62,473 nt of DNA from Paracoccaceae bacterium (GCA_024742705.1 JANSXZ010000023.1:1-62473), one strand, 5' to 3'. Positions 8,573-17,788 are shown, counted from the first letter of the stretch. Notes: a model not told the origin generated them from the sequence alone. Made by a program: numbers and translations.

Positions 8573-11035
8573 ATGGGTTTGGTTTTTCGCTGGTTGTTCC
8601 GCATTGCCGCCGGCCTTGTGACGCTGGTGGTTCTGGTGATCGCCATGGTCTATTATCTGGCGTCGCAATCCCTGCCCGACTATGGCAAGCGGCTGAAGGT
8701 GGCCGGTGTCGCGGCGCCTGTCGAGATCGTGCGCGACAATGCCAATGTTCCGCATGTCTTCGGCAGCGGCGATGGCGATGTGTTCTTCGGCCTCGGCTAC
8801 GCCCATGCCCAGGACCGGCTGTGGCAGATGACGGTGCTGCGGCGCACGGCTCAGGGGCGGCTGTCCGAGGTTTTCGGGCAGCGCACCCTGGGCATCGACA
8901 CATTGCTGCGGCGGCTCGATCTCTACCGGCTGGCGGTGGCGTCGGTCGAGGCGCAGGACGCGGCAACCCGCGCGGCGCTGGACGCCTACGCCGCGGGTGT
9001 GAATGCGCGACTGGCCGAGGTGAACGCCGATGCGCTGGGTCGCGGCGCGCCCGAGATGTTCGTGTTCAACGCGCCTTTTGCGCCGTGGCGGCCGGCCGAC
9101 AGCATCGCCATCGTCAAACTTCTGGGATTGCAGTTGTCGGGGCACATGCGCAACGAAGTGCTGCGCGCGCGCACGTCTCTGGCGCTTGAGGATGGTGAAA
9201 GGCTGCGCGATGTCATGCCCGACGCCCCCGGTACCGGCATCGCGGCCCTGCCGGAATACGCCGCGCTGGTGCCCGGCACGCGGCGGTTTGCGCGGGCCAC
9301 GCAGGAAGACTATGGGCCCCTGTCGCCGGTGCCGCAGACCGCCCTGGCCGGCGCCTCGAATGCCTATGCCGCGGCGCCGTCGCGCTCGGCGGCGGGCGGC
9401 ACGCTGCTGGCCAACGATCCGCACCTTGGCTTTACCGCGCCCGCGATCTGGTATCTGGCCCGGCTGGAACTGGCATCGGGGGGGGTGATCGGCGGCACGG
9501 TGCCGGGGGTGCCGGCGGTGTTCACCGGACGCTCGGCGGCTTTGGGGTGGGGTCTGACGACCGCGGGGGTGGACGATCAGGACGTATTCATCGAGCAACT
9601 GAACCCCGAAAACCCCGAAGAGTATCGCACCCCGGATGGCTGGAAGCGATTCGAGACGCGGCCTTCGATCATCGAGGTCGCCGATGGCGCGCCGGTGACG
9701 CTGACGCTGCGCTGGACCGACAACGGCCCGGTGCTGCCGCCCAGCCACGCGGGCCTGGAAACCGTCACGCCGCCGGGCCATGTGGCCGCCATGAGCTGGA
9801 CCGTGCTGAGCGCGCGCGACACCTCGATGACGTCGGCGATCCGCGTGATGCAGGCAAGAACGGTGCGCGAGGCGATCAATGCCGCCGCGCTGCATGTGGC
9901 GCCGGCACAGAACATGACGCTGGTGGACCGCGCCAACATCGCCATGAAGACCATCGGCGCGGTGCCGCGCCGGTCGGCCGATCACCAAAGCCAGGGGCGG
10001 ATGCCGACGCCGGGCTGGCGGCCGGAAAACCGGTGGCAGGGCCTGATGCCCTATGCATCGAACCCCGAATTCCTCTCGCCGCTGGGCGGTATCCTGGGCA
10101 ACACCAACAACAAGACCGTGGACCGCCCGTTTCCAAACCACCTGTCGTTCCTGTGGGGCGACACCCAGCGGGTGATGCGCTGGCAGCGGTTGATGCAGGC
10201 GCGCGAGGTGCACACCCGCGACAGTTTCATCGAGGCGCAACTGGATGCGGTCAGCTTTACCGCGCGGTCGTTGCTGCCGCTGATTGGCGCCGACCTTTGG
10301 TTTACAGGCCAGGCCGCGCCCGCCGGAACCGCGCTGGGCGATCGCGAGAAGGCGCTGTCGCTGCTTTCGGAGTGGAACGGCGAGATGAACGAGCATCTGC
10401 CCGAACCGCTGATCTATGCCGCATGGTTGCGGGCGTTGCAGGATCGGCTGATCCGCGACGAGCTGGGCCCGCTGGCAGATGAATTCAACCATGTCGAACC
10501 GCTGTTCATCGAACGGGTCTACCGCGATATCGACGGCGCCGCCGCATGGTGCGACGTGCGTCAGAGCGCGCCGCGCGAAACCTGCACGGACATGGCGCGA
10601 CTGGCGCTGGACGATGCGCTGGTGTGGATCGGCGCCACATATGGCGGCGCGCTGGAAAGCCTGCGCTGGGGCGATGCACACCAGGCCACCCACGATCACC
10701 CCACCTTGGGCAGCGTGCCGGTGCTGCGGTATTTCCTGAATATTCGTCAATCGACGAGCGGCGGCGACAACACCCTGCAGCGCGGCAAGACATCGGGGCG
10801 CGACCCGACGCCCTTCGCCAATGTGCATGGCGCGGGGTATCGCGGGGTGTACGATTTCGCCGACCCGGATTCATCGGTCTTTGTGATCTCGACCGGCCAA
10901 TCGGGACATTTCCTGTCGCGCCATTATGACGATCTCTCGCAATTGTGGCGGCGGGGCGAATACATACCCATGTCGCTGGATGCCGAACTGGCGCGGGCGG
11001 CATCGGTGGGGGTGACTGTTCTGGAACCGCGCTGA
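8573..11035 (+). CDS. Penicillin acylase family protein (Ntn hydrolase)
   Basis: An 820-residue protein with one N-terminal hydrophobic segment (residues 9-30) that anchors or exports it. The rest is a penicillin amidase/AHL-acylase-type Ntn hydrolase: an A-chain-like region to about residue 260, then nucleophile Ser262 in the conserved context GASNAYA, which would become the N-terminus of the B chain after autocatalytic cleavage. Typical downstream motifs are LLANDPHLGF and NTNNKTVDRPFPNHLS. Known members cleave amide bonds of beta-lactams, acyl-homoserine lactones or other acylated compounds; substrate is undetermined here. The start has GGAAGGA upstream. A dispersed repeat follows the stop. 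Confidence 0.9.
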   Translation: MGLVFRWLFRIAAGLVTLVVLVIAMVYYLASQSLPDYGKRLKVAGVAAPVEIVRDNANVPHVFGSGDGDVFFGLGYAHAQDRLWQMTVLRRTAQGRLSEVFGQRTLGIDTLLRRLDLYRLAVASVEAQDAATRAALDAYAAGVNARLAEVNADALGRGAPEMFVFNAPFAPWRPADSIAIVKLLGLQLSGHMRNEVLRARTSLALEDGERLRDVMPDAPGTGIAALPEYAALVPGTRRFARATQEDYGPLSPVPQTALAGASNAYAAAPSRSAAGGTLLANDPHLGFTAPAIWYLARLELASGGVIGGTVPGVPAVFTGRSAALGWGLTTAGVDDQDVFIEQLNPENPEEYRTPDGWKRFETRPSIIEVADGAPVTLTLRWTDNGPVLPPSHAGLETVTPPGHVAAMSWTVLSARDTSMTSAIRVMQARTVREAINAAALHVAPAQNMTLVDRANIAMKTIGAVPRRSADHQSQGRMPTPGWRPENRWQGLMPYASNPEFLSPLGGILGNTNNKTVDRPFPNHLSFLWGDTQRVMRWQRLMQAREVHTRDSFIEAQLDAVSFTARSLLPLIGADLWFTGQAAPAGTALGDREKALSLLSEWNGEMNEHLPEPLIYAAWLRALQDRLIRDELGPLADEFNHVEPLFIERVYRDIDGAAAWCDVRQSAPRETCTDMARLALDDALVWIGATYGGALESLRWGDAHQATHDHPTLGSVPVLRYFLNIRQSTSGGDNTLQRGKTSGRDPTPFANVHGAGYRGVYDFADPDSSVFVISTGQSGHFLSRHYDDLSQLWRRGEYIPMSLDAELARAASVGVTVLEPR

Positions 11036-11063
11036 GGCAACGCCAGGCGCGGGTGGCGTGGAC

Positions 11064-11100
11064 GGGAGCCTCCGGCGGGAGTTTATCCGGCAAGATGAAG
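11064..11100 (+). repeat. Dispersed intergenic repeat, copy 2
   Basis: Perfect 37-bp copy of 6335-6371, lying between the convergent ends of the acylase gene and the TRAP permease gene. Confidence 0.85.
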
Positions 11101-11121
11101 CGAAGCGGACCGCCGGCGAGA

Positions 11122-12990
11122 TCAGGCCGGGCGGCGGGCCGGGAATTGCAGGCAGGCGGCGGCAAGCGCAAGACCGGCGAGATTGAGCCAGAGCGCATGC
11201 TGCCAGGCATCGATGGGCCAAAGGATGGCCACGCCGGCCACGGCGAGCGTGGCGCGTGTAGGCAAGGCCAGCGCCCCGCGCAGGTGCCCGACGATGGCGG
11301 CGGTGATCGCATAGACGCCGGCCAGCGCCAGAACCGCCGTGGCGACGATCTGCCACGCGGTTCCGTCCATCAAGAGCGCCGGCGACGCGGCGAAAAAGAA
11401 CGGAATCAGGTAGGCGGGCCAGCCGATGCGCACCGCTTCGAAGCCGGTGGCCATTGGCGGCGCCTTGGCCATGTTGGCGGCGACGAAAGCCGCGATCGCC
11501 ACTGGCGGGGTGAGCATCGACAACATGCCGAAGTAGAGCACGAAGAGATGGGCGGCCATGGGTTGCAGCCCCAATTCCACAAGCGGCGGCGCCGCCAGCG
11601 AGGCGAGCAGCAGGTAGACGCCGACCGTCGGCAGGCCCATGCCCATCACGATGCAGACTGCGGCGGTGACCGCCAGCAGCAACAGCAGGCTGGACTGGCC
11701 CAGTTGCACCAGAAAGAAGCCCATCCCGAAAGACAGGCCCGAGCGCGCCACAAGGCCGATGATCATGCCGGCGATGGCGCAGATCAGAACGATTTCCACG
11801 GCGGCCTTGCCGGCGCTGATCATCACATCGACCAGAACGCGCAGCGACACGCGCCGGTTGTCGTAGGTCTGGATCAGCGACAGGCCAAGCAGCACCAGCG
11901 TGGCAACCAGCGCGGCGGTTTCCGGGCGCAGGTTGAAGGCGAAGAGCCCTGCCAGCAGCACCACGAAAGGCGCGAAGACAAACCACCCGCGCCGCATCAC
12001 CCGCGCCATTGGCGGGATACGGTTTTCGGGCACGGGGGCGATGTTCAGCCGCCCTGCCTCGAGATCGGCGAAGGTAAAGAGGCTGAAGTAATAGAGCACC
12101 GAGGGGATCAGCGCAGCCAGCATTACGTCGACGTAGCTGGCCTGAAGGTTTTCAGCCAGCAGGAAGGCGGCGGCGCCCATGATGGGCGGCATCAGCTGGC
12201 CGCCGGTCGAGGCTGCCGCTTCGATGGCGGCGGCGGTCTTGGGCCGGTAGCCGCCGTCCTGCATCATCGGAATGGTGATCGCCCCTGTCGAGGCGACATT
12301 GGAGACCGCGCTGCCCGAGACCGATCCGAAAAACGCCGAGCCGAGGATCGCGATCTTGCCGGCGCCGCCACGCCGCCGCCCGGCCAGGGCCAGCGACAGA
12401 TCGGAAAAGAATGCCGATCCGCCCGTGGCCAGCAAAAGCTGTGACAGGATTAGGAACGGGACCACGACAGCGACGGCGATTGTCAGCGCGGCACCGGCCA
12501 GCGAGGCAGAATCGAGGATCAGGAATGTCAAAAGCCGGTCGGGCGCGATCGAACGGCTTTGCAGCGGGCCCGAAAAGTTGCTGGAAAACAGCGCATAGGC
12601 GCAGACCGCGCCGAGGATGACAATCAGGCTCCAGCCCATTGTGCGCCGCACCGCTTCGATCAGCAGCACGCAGCCCACCGCAGACACGATCAGCGCCTCG
12701 GTGGGGTGGTAGAATACGTTTTCCGAAAGCGTGGGGAACCGCACCGCCAGCCATCCGCCAAACGCCAGCGACAGGCCGGCCGCCAGCCACGACAGCGCCG
12801 GCGGACCGGAGGGGCGGGTGAGATAGGCCAGTGTCATCGCCAGCGCCAGGGCGACGATAAGCACCTGTTCGGGATAGACCCTCCAGCCGATCCAGAGTGG
12901 TGCGCCCGACGACCAGAACACCGCCGTCAGCGCGATCAAACCGGCAAGGGCCGAAATGGCCCCTGCCCCGATCCGAAGCGATCCGCGCAT
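11122..12990 (-). CDS. TRAP transporter fused permease (DctQM-type, TAXI class)
   Basis: A 622-residue protein with about 16 hydrophobic segments. The small (DctQ-like) and large (DctM-like) membrane subunits are fused, as is usual for TAXI-type TRAP systems. DctM hallmarks are visible, for example GSAFFGSVSGSAVSNVASTGAITIPMM and IVMGMGLPTVGVYLLLA. It uses an ion gradient to import the ligand delivered by the periplasmic binding protein encoded 24 bp upstream (13015-13959). The start at 12990 has GGAGGG upstream. It is the last gene of a minus-strand operon isomerase-like gene, binding protein, permease. The substrate is probably an organic acid, inferred from family and neighbours. Confidence 0.93.
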   Translation of the reverse strand: MRGSLRIGAGAISALAGLIALTAVFWSSGAPLWIGWRVYPEQVLIVALALAMTLAYLTRPSGPPALSWLAAGLSLAFGGWLAVRFPTLSENVFYHPTEALIVSAVGCVLLIEAVRRTMGWSLIVILGAVCAYALFSSNFSGPLQSRSIAPDRLLTFLILDSASLAGAALTIAVAVVVPFLILSQLLLATGGSAFFSDLSLALAGRRRGGAGKIAILGSAFFGSVSGSAVSNVASTGAITIPMMQDGGYRPKTAAAIEAAASTGGQLMPPIMGAAAFLLAENLQASYVDVMLAALIPSVLYYFSLFTFADLEAGRLNIAPVPENRIPPMARVMRRGWFVFAPFVVLLAGLFAFNLRPETAALVATLVLLGLSLIQTYDNRRVSLRVLVDVMISAGKAAVEIVLICAIAGMIIGLVARSGLSFGMGFFLVQLGQSSLLLLLAVTAAVCIVMGMGLPTVGVYLLLASLAAPPLVELGLQPMAAHLFVLYFGMLSMLTPPVAIAAFVAANMAKAPPMATGFEAVRIGWPAYLIPFFFAASPALLMDGTAWQIVATAVLALAGVYAITAAIVGHLRGALALPTRATLAVAGVAILWPIDAWQHALWLNLAGLALAAACLQFPARRPA

Positions 12991-13014
12991 CCGCGCCCTC
13001 CTGCCGCGTCCGGC

Positions 13015-13959
13015 CTATTCCGCCCAGACGCCCATTTCCTGGTAGAACCGGATCGCACCGGGGTGATACGTCAGCCCCACGTCCTTGCCCATGCTTTCCT
13101 TGGCGAAGCCGTTCCAGAACGGCCCGCCTGCCAGCAGCGAGGCCTCCTGATCCCAAAGCGCCTTGACCGCGTCGTAGACCATGTCTTCGGACACGTCGGC
13201 GCCCGCGAAAAGCGTATAGTCGAACACGTTGACCATTGTCGGCGTATCGATGCCGGGCACGCTGCCGGCGGGCATTTCCTGAAGATACGTCTGCGGCAGA
13301 TAGGTGCGCATCCGCTCCAGCGCTTCCGGGCTGTCGTCAAACGAAAGATAGCGGATTCCGAAGGTTGCGTCGAACTCGCGGCTGTTGCCGGCGCCGACAA
13401 CGACGATGCTGACATCGGCCGAGCCTTCGCCGAAACTGGACCACATGCGCGGGAAATTCGGCACCGGCACACCATCGACATCGTCCAGTGTCATGTCGGC
13501 ATTGGCGAAATACCCCCGCGTGACGTAATCGCCCAGGGCGCGGTCGGCGAAGACAGGAACGCGCTTGCCGCGCAGATCCGCAACCGACTGGATGTCGCTG
13601 TCGGCCCGCACGATGTAGGCGTTGCGGAACGGCATCAGCGTTGCAACCATCTGGAGGTTGCCGTTGGGCCGGCCTTCCGACATGCCGGTGCCGTTCACCG
13701 CATAGGTCAACTGCACCACATTGGCGATCCCGAACTCGATCTCGCCCGCGTTCACCAGCGGGATGTAATCGGCTGTATTGGCCAGTTCCTGCGGACGCAT
13801 CTGAAACGGCGCGGCCTCGGAAATGGCGGCGGCCAGGGTGCGGCCCACCTGGCTGGTGCCGCCGCGCGCGGTCGATCCCAGAGCGGCAACCTGTGCCGAA
13901 GCCACGGTGGCGCCGATGGTCAGTGCGGCCGTCAATGCGGCGAGCAGTCTTTTGTTCAT
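13015..13959 (-). CDS. TAXI-family TRAP transporter solute-binding protein
   Basis: A 314-residue periplasmic protein with an Sec signal peptide (MNKRLLAALTAALTIGATVASAQ). The mature domain has the TAXI/TRAP pattern, including ALGSTARGGTSQVGRTLAAAISE, a NGEIEFGIANVVQLTYAV-like segment, and the DLRGKRVPVFADRALGDYVTRGYF region. It presents the solute to the fused permease downstream. The ATG at 13959 has GGGAG seven bases upstream; the frame is open much further, but that extension lacks coding character. The gene lies 32 bp downstream of the racemase-superfamily gene, so the three probably form one transcript controlled from the palindrome at 14802-14819. Confidence 0.92.
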   Translation of the reverse strand: MNKRLLAALTAALTIGATVASAQVAALGSTARGGTSQVGRTLAAAISEAAPFQMRPQELANTADYIPLVNAGEIEFGIANVVQLTYAVNGTGMSEGRPNGNLQMVATLMPFRNAYIVRADSDIQSVADLRGKRVPVFADRALGDYVTRGYFANADMTLDDVDGVPVPNFPRMWSSFGEGSADVSIVVVGAGNSREFDATFGIRYLSFDDSPEALERMRTYLPQTYLQEMPAGSVPGIDTPTMVNVFDYTLFAGADVSEDMVYDAVKALWDQEASLLAGGPFWNGFAKESMGKDVGLTYHPGAIRFYQEMGVWAE

Positions 13960-13991
13960 TGTCTTTCTCCCTGGAGTTCTTGTTTTCGTTT

Positions 13992-14741
13992 TCAGTGATG
14001 TTCGAAAAGCGGCCCGTGCCCGGTAAAGCGGTCGGTCACGCCCACGGCGCGCAGCGCATGCCAATAGGTGGCGGCGTTGATCGCGACGAAGGGCTTGCCG
14101 TATTCGCGTTCCAGATCGACACAGAGCGCGCACATCGACAGGTTGGTGCCCACCTGCACAAAGGCATCCACGTCGTCGCCGTCCATTTCGGCCACATGGG
14201 CGCGCAGCGTCGCCTCGTCGACCTGGGCGATGGCCACCGGGCTGGGGCATTTCAGCCCCCGGAAACGCACCACCTCAAAGCCGCAATCCTGGAAAAACAG
14301 CGTCACGTTGCGGTCCGAGACCGGGAAATAGGGCGAAATCACCGCGATGCGCCGCGCCTTGTGCAAGTTCAGCGCGTCCTCGCAGGCGAACGACCCTGCC
14401 GAAACCTTCAATCCGCAGTGTTCCGAAAGGGCCTTCATGCGCTTTTCCGAAGGCGCCCGGCCGTCCCAGAACATCAAAGCCGACATGCCCATGACCAGAT
14501 AGTCGGGTTCGGCGGTCACGCAGCGATCGACGGCGTCGTAGAGCGTGGCGCCGATGGCCTCGACCAGCGCGACAAAGTCTTCGTCGCTGGCGACCTTCAT
14601 GTTGGGAACATAGATCCGGCCAAAATGATTGGTCACGCCCGGCACGCGGAAATCGTCCATATCGGGTTGAACGATGGTGTTTGTCGAAGGGGCGACAACC
14701 GCGAACTTGCACCGCCATCCCCGCGCGTCCCTGGCCATCAT
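13992..14741 (-). CDS. Asp/Glu racemase superfamily protein (maleate isomerase/arylmalonate decarboxylase-like) lacking the usual cysteines
   Basis: A 249-residue cytosolic protein resembling maleate cis-trans isomerases and arylmalonate decarboxylase, with N-terminal FAVVAPSTNTIVQPDM and C-terminal ALCVDLEREYGKPFVAINAATYWHALR. Members use one or two Cys residues for racemisation, isomerisation or decarboxylation. Here the first position is Gly85 followed by Met-Ser (VMGMSALMF), and the second, normally Cys, is Gly198 in QVGTNLSM; Cys204 and Cys207 lie just beyond. Activity is therefore uncertain. ATG 14741 and 14738 are both possible, with GGGAG upstream of each. It heads the operon with the TRAP genes, suggesting action on the imported compound. 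Confidence 0.75.
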   Translation of the reverse strand: MMARDARGWRCKFAVVAPSTNTIVQPDMDDFRVPGVTNHFGRIYVPNMKVASDEDFVALVEAIGATLYDAVDRCVTAEPDYLVMGMSALMFWDGRAPSEKRMKALSEHCGLKVSAGSFACEDALNLHKARRIAVISPYFPVSDRNVTLFFQDCGFEVVRFRGLKCPSPVAIAQVDEATLRAHVAEMDGDDVDAFVQVGTNLSMCALCVDLEREYGKPFVAINAATYWHALRAVGVTDRFTGHGPLFEHH

Positions 14742-14801
14742 TCCGTCTCCCGCTGTGCCTTGTCTGCGACGATAAGACATATTCGGCAAAGCCACGTCAA
14801 G

Positions 14802-14819
14802 AATTTGTCTGGACAAATT
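14802..14819. promoter_or_regulatory. Palindromic operator 1 (probable GntR/HutC site)
   Basis: AATTTGTC-TG-GACAAATT is a perfect inverted repeat in the divergent promoter region between 14741 and 14895. A nearly identical site lies at 17771-17788. TTGTCTGGACAA resembles the HutC-subfamily consensus (NYGTMTAKACNY) with one mismatch, and a HutC-type regulator is encoded between the two sites. A TTGACG (minus strand) and a TTGACC (plus strand) flank the site and could be -35 boxes of the divergent promoters. Confidence 0.75.
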
Positions 14820-14894
14820 GTTGACCCCATGCGCGCAATCGCCCTATTGATGCACCGAAAGGCACCCAGCCCCAGCGCAGAAGGAAAGACACAC

Positions 14895-15752
14895 ATGGCC
14901 GACCCGAACCTGAGGCGAATGATCGAGGCGGGCGAGTTCATCGCGGCGCCCGGCGTCTTCGACATGATCTCGACATTGGTGGCAGACCGTATGGGTTTTG
15001 CCGCGCTCTATGTCACCGGCTATGGCGTGTCCGCCTCGCATCTGGGTCTGCCCGATGCTGGCCTGATGACCTATACCGACATGGAATCGCGGGTTCGCGC
15101 CATCGTCCAGGGCGCCCAGACGCCGGTGATCGCGGATGCCGACACCGGCTATGGCGGCCTGTTGAACGTCCGCCACACGGTGCGCGGCTACGAGGCGGCG
15201 GGCGTGACCGCGATCCAGATCGAAGACCAGGAATATCCAAAGAAGTGCGGCCATACCCCCGGCCGCAGGGTTGTGCCGCTGGCGGATATGGTATCGAAGA
15301 TCCGCGTTGCCTGCGACAGCCGTTCCAGCGCCGACTTCCTGATCATCGCGCGCACCGACAGCCGCACTGCCATGGGCCTTGACGAGGCGCTGCGCCGCGC
15401 CGAGGCCTTCGCCGAAGCCGGTGCCGATGTGATCTTTGTCGAGGCCCCCGAATCCGTCGCGGAAATGCAGGCGATCAACGACCGGATCGGAAAGCCGACG
15501 CTGGCCAACATGGTTTCCGGCGGCAAGACCCCGATCCTGCCGGCGGCAAAACTGGCCGAAATCGGCTATGCCATCGGTATTCACCCCGCCCTGGGTTTCC
15601 TGGCGGTCGGCGCGGCGCTGAAATCCGCATACGGGCAACTGCAGGAAACCGGCGATGTGCAGGGCGTTGCACTGGACGATTTCGGTGCCTTCAGCGCGAT
15701 GATGGGTTTCGAAGATGTCTGGGCCTTCGATCGCAAGTGGGCCGAGGTCTAG
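14895..15752 (+). CDS. Isocitrate lyase/PEP mutase family lyase
   Basis: A 285-residue cytosolic (beta/alpha)8 enzyme of the superfamily that includes methylisocitrate lyase, 2,3-dimethylmalate lyase and oxaloacetate decarboxylase. Visible motifs are the Mg-binding ADADTGYGG (about residues 81-89), the lyase signature KKCGH with catalytic Cys118, and IIARTDSRTAMG. The Cys-loop indicates C-C bond lyase rather than PEP mutase chemistry; a 2-alkylmalate-like substrate giving pyruvate plus another acid is plausible but not shown. The start has AAGGAAAG upstream. The upstream palindrome links it to the GntR regulon, and its stop overlaps that of the convergent gntR gene by CTAG. Confidence 0.85.
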   Translation: MADPNLRRMIEAGEFIAAPGVFDMISTLVADRMGFAALYVTGYGVSASHLGLPDAGLMTYTDMESRVRAIVQGAQTPVIADADTGYGGLLNVRHTVRGYEAAGVTAIQIEDQEYPKKCGHTPGRRVVPLADMVSKIRVACDSRSSADFLIIARTDSRTAMGLDEALRRAEAFAEAGADVIFVEAPESVAEMQAINDRIGKPTLANMVSGGKTPILPAAKLAEIGYAIGIHPALGFLAVGAALKSAYGQLQETGDVQGVALDDFGAFSAMMGFEDVWAFDRKWAEV

Positions 15753-16495
15753 GTCTGGTCGCGATCCAGCTCGATACGGGTGCGGTGAATATAGCGATCG
15801 CCCCCGTGATGCCAGTTGAACGAGGCGATCAGAGGCCCGGCCTGGCCGGAGTACCGCCGCAGGATGCGCAGCGCCGGCGCTCCGGGCGTCAGTTCCAGCG
15901 CCTCGGCCACATGATAGGGCGCAGGCAAGGCCTGGGTTTCCTGTTCGACGCGCGCGATGGTGTCGCCGCTGGCCCGGGCAAGGCCGGCATAAATCGGGCC
16001 CGCGCCCCGCGCCAGGTCTGGAGCGATGGCGGCGAACCGCAGTGGAACATAACTTTCGACCAGCGCCAGCGGCCCGCCTTCGGCGGTGTGCCGCAGCCCG
16101 CGCAGCAGGAACCAGACCTCGCCGCCGATGCCGCCGATGCGCCCGGCCAGATCCGCGTCGAGCGTGATTTCGCCGGTGTCCAGCAGCACCAGCCGGGTTT
16201 CAGCGGCATAGCGCGTCAATTCGCCGACGGAACGGTAATCCTGCACGAAGACCGTGCCAGGCGTGGCGCGCAGCACCCGGCTTCCGGCGCCCTGCACCCG
16301 TTCGACCATGCCGTCCTGTTGCAACCGGCGCAACGCCTCGCGAACGGTAAAGCGGCTTACCTCGAAGCGGCGGCACAGCGCCGCCTCGCTGGGCAGGCTG
16401 GCGCCGACCGGGTGAACACCTTCGGCGATCTCTGCACGCAGCCGCCGCAGGATCGCGGCATAGCGTGGCGTCCGGGCGTCGGTGTGCAGCGTCAT
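15749..16495 (-). CDS. GntR-family (HutC subfamily) transcriptional regulator
   Basis: A 248-residue regulator with an N-terminal winged helix (about residues 10-75; LPSEAALCRRFEVSRFTVREALRRLQQDGMVERVQGAGSRV) and a C-terminal UTRA ligand-binding domain (about 95-245; typical LALVESYVPLRFA and IASFNWHHGGDRYIHRTRIEL). It lies 17 bp downstream of the FAD monooxygenase gene on the same strand and is probably co-transcribed with it. The two palindromes at 14802 and 17771, both in divergent control regions next to this gene, are its likely operators. By analogy with the family, it would repress in the absence of a pathway compound. Confidence 0.9.
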   Translation of the reverse strand: MTLHTDARTPRYAAILRRLRAEIAEGVHPVGASLPSEAALCRRFEVSRFTVREALRRLQQDGMVERVQGAGSRVLRATPGTVFVQDYRSVGELTRYAAETRLVLLDTGEITLDADLAGRIGGIGGEVWFLLRGLRHTAEGGPLALVESYVPLRFAAIAPDLARGAGPIYAGLARASGDTIARVEQETQALPAPYHVAEALELTPGAPALRILRRYSGQAGPLIASFNWHHGGDRYIHRTRIELDRDQT

Positions 16496-16512
16496 GGGGC
16501 CCTTCGGCGGCC

Positions 16513-17712
16513 TCAGGCCACCGCCTCCAGATCGCGCAGCGACTGGATCATCGACGAACGCATCACATAGGCCAGGTGGCGCGCGGGATCGGCCACGGTC
16601 GCGCGCAGTTCGTCATGATAGGCGCGGCGCTTTTCGGGATCGGTCTCGTTCAGGATCGCGCGGTTGCGCAGCGCCTGGGCCTGCACGGTTTCGATGGCCA
16701 CCTTGCGGCGCTGACGCTCATAACGGCCCATCGTCTCCGGATCCGCGCCACGCCAGACATGCGCCAGCTTTTCGGTCAGGTTGACGGCGTCGTGGATCCC
16801 GCCATTCATGCCCATCCCGCCCAGCGGATTGTTCAGATGTGCAGCATCGCCGGCCAGAAAGATGCGCCCATGCACATAGGCATCGGCCACCCGCTCGTGC
16901 ACACGATAGGCGGTTTTATGCGCAATTTCATAGGGTTCACCAGGCAACACCGATTGCATTCGCGTTTCGATCCGGGCCGGATCGAGAATTGCCTCGTCGC
17001 TCAGCGAAGGATCGGTGGGAAACAGCACGCGCCACAACGTCGGTGTGCGCAGCAACACGAACCACTCCTCGGGGTCCGAGATATACGAAATGTCGGCCAG
17101 CCCTTCGATGGCCTGATCGTAGCGGAACGGCGTCGACAGCGACAGGAAGATCTCGGGGATCGTCAGCCCGGGAAACCCGACACCGGTGGATTTGCGGACG
17201 GTCGATCGCGCGCCGTCGGCACCGATCAGGTAGCGCGCCCGGAAGGTGGCGGTTTCGCCCGACTCGTGGCGCGCCGTGACGGTAACGCCATCGGCGTCCT
17301 GGGTCACCGTTTCGACGACGATATCGGTGATCAGCTCGGCATCCGGATCGCTGTCGAGCCGCGCCCGCGCCGCTTCGGTCAGCTTCCATTGTTCGGCCTG
17401 CAACCGGTAGGGATGATCCGTTTCATCCGCCAGCAGCCCCAGATCGAACGTTGCAACCTCGCCCTCGCGGCGATCGCGGAATTGCCAGTGGGGGCATTTG
17501 ATGCCCCGCGCGATCAGGCCGTCGGCCAGCCCTAGCCGCGCCAGGAAGTCCAGCGTCGGGGGATGGAATGTCGAGGCGCGAAGATCAACCGCCAGATCGG
17601 CCGATGCCTCGAGTACGGTCACCGGGATGCCTTCGGCCAGAAGCGACACCGCCGCCACCAGACCCACGGGCCCTGCCCCCGCGATCAGAACCCGTTCATC
17701 GGCTGCGGTCAT
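16513..17712 (-). CDS. FAD-dependent monooxygenase (aromatic-ring hydroxylase type)
   Basis: A 399-residue class A flavoprotein monooxygenase. The dinucleotide-binding motif is AGAGPVGL, the DG motif is LIGADGARS, and the GD motif is GRIFLAGDAAHLNNPLGGMGMN. These enzymes use NAD(P)H and O2 to hydroxylate aromatic or heteroaromatic acids. The ATG at 17712 has GGAGG upstream; the frame's upstream extension runs across the operator and is rejected. It is the first gene of a two-gene operon with gntR and divergent from the SDR pair at 17813. With a lyase and an isomerase-like protein nearby, a ring-cleavage or dearomatisation pathway is possible, although no ring-cleaving dioxygenase is in the window. 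Confidence 0.9.
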   Translation of the reverse strand: MTAADERVLIAGAGPVGLVAAVSLLAEGIPVTVLEASADLAVDLRASTFHPPTLDFLARLGLADGLIARGIKCPHWQFRDRREGEVATFDLGLLADETDHPYRLQAEQWKLTEAARARLDSDPDAELITDIVVETVTQDADGVTVTARHESGETATFRARYLIGADGARSTVRKSTGVGFPGLTIPEIFLSLSTPFRYDQAIEGLADISYISDPEEWFVLLRTPTLWRVLFPTDPSLSDEAILDPARIETRMQSVLPGEPYEIAHKTAYRVHERVADAYVHGRIFLAGDAAHLNNPLGGMGMNGGIHDAVNLTEKLAHVWRGADPETMGRYERQRRKVAIETVQAQALRNRAILNETDPEKRRAYHDELRATVADPARHLAYVMRSSMIQSLRDLEAVA

Positions 17713-17770
17713 GGTCGGCCCTCCTGCTGCATGGATGTACGGTACGGTGGCGGCTGGCATCGTCAAGCAA

Positions 17771-17788
17771 AATTTGTCTGGACAAATC
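17771..17788. promoter_or_regulatory. Palindromic operator 2 (probable GntR/HutC site)
   Basis: AATTTGTC-TG-GACAAATC matches operator 1 in 17 of 18 positions; the inner 16 bases are a perfect inverted repeat. It sits between the divergent FAD monooxygenase (17712) and SDR (17813) starts, and the TTGACG just beyond it on the minus strand is again present, as at operator 1. Confidence 0.75.

Noticed and set aside
13641..14894. In-frame N-terminal extension of the isocitrate-lyase-family protein
   Set aside because: It would run antisense through the racemase-fold and TAXI genes and across the operator. ATG 14895 has its own ribosome binding site and begins the family's typical N-terminus.
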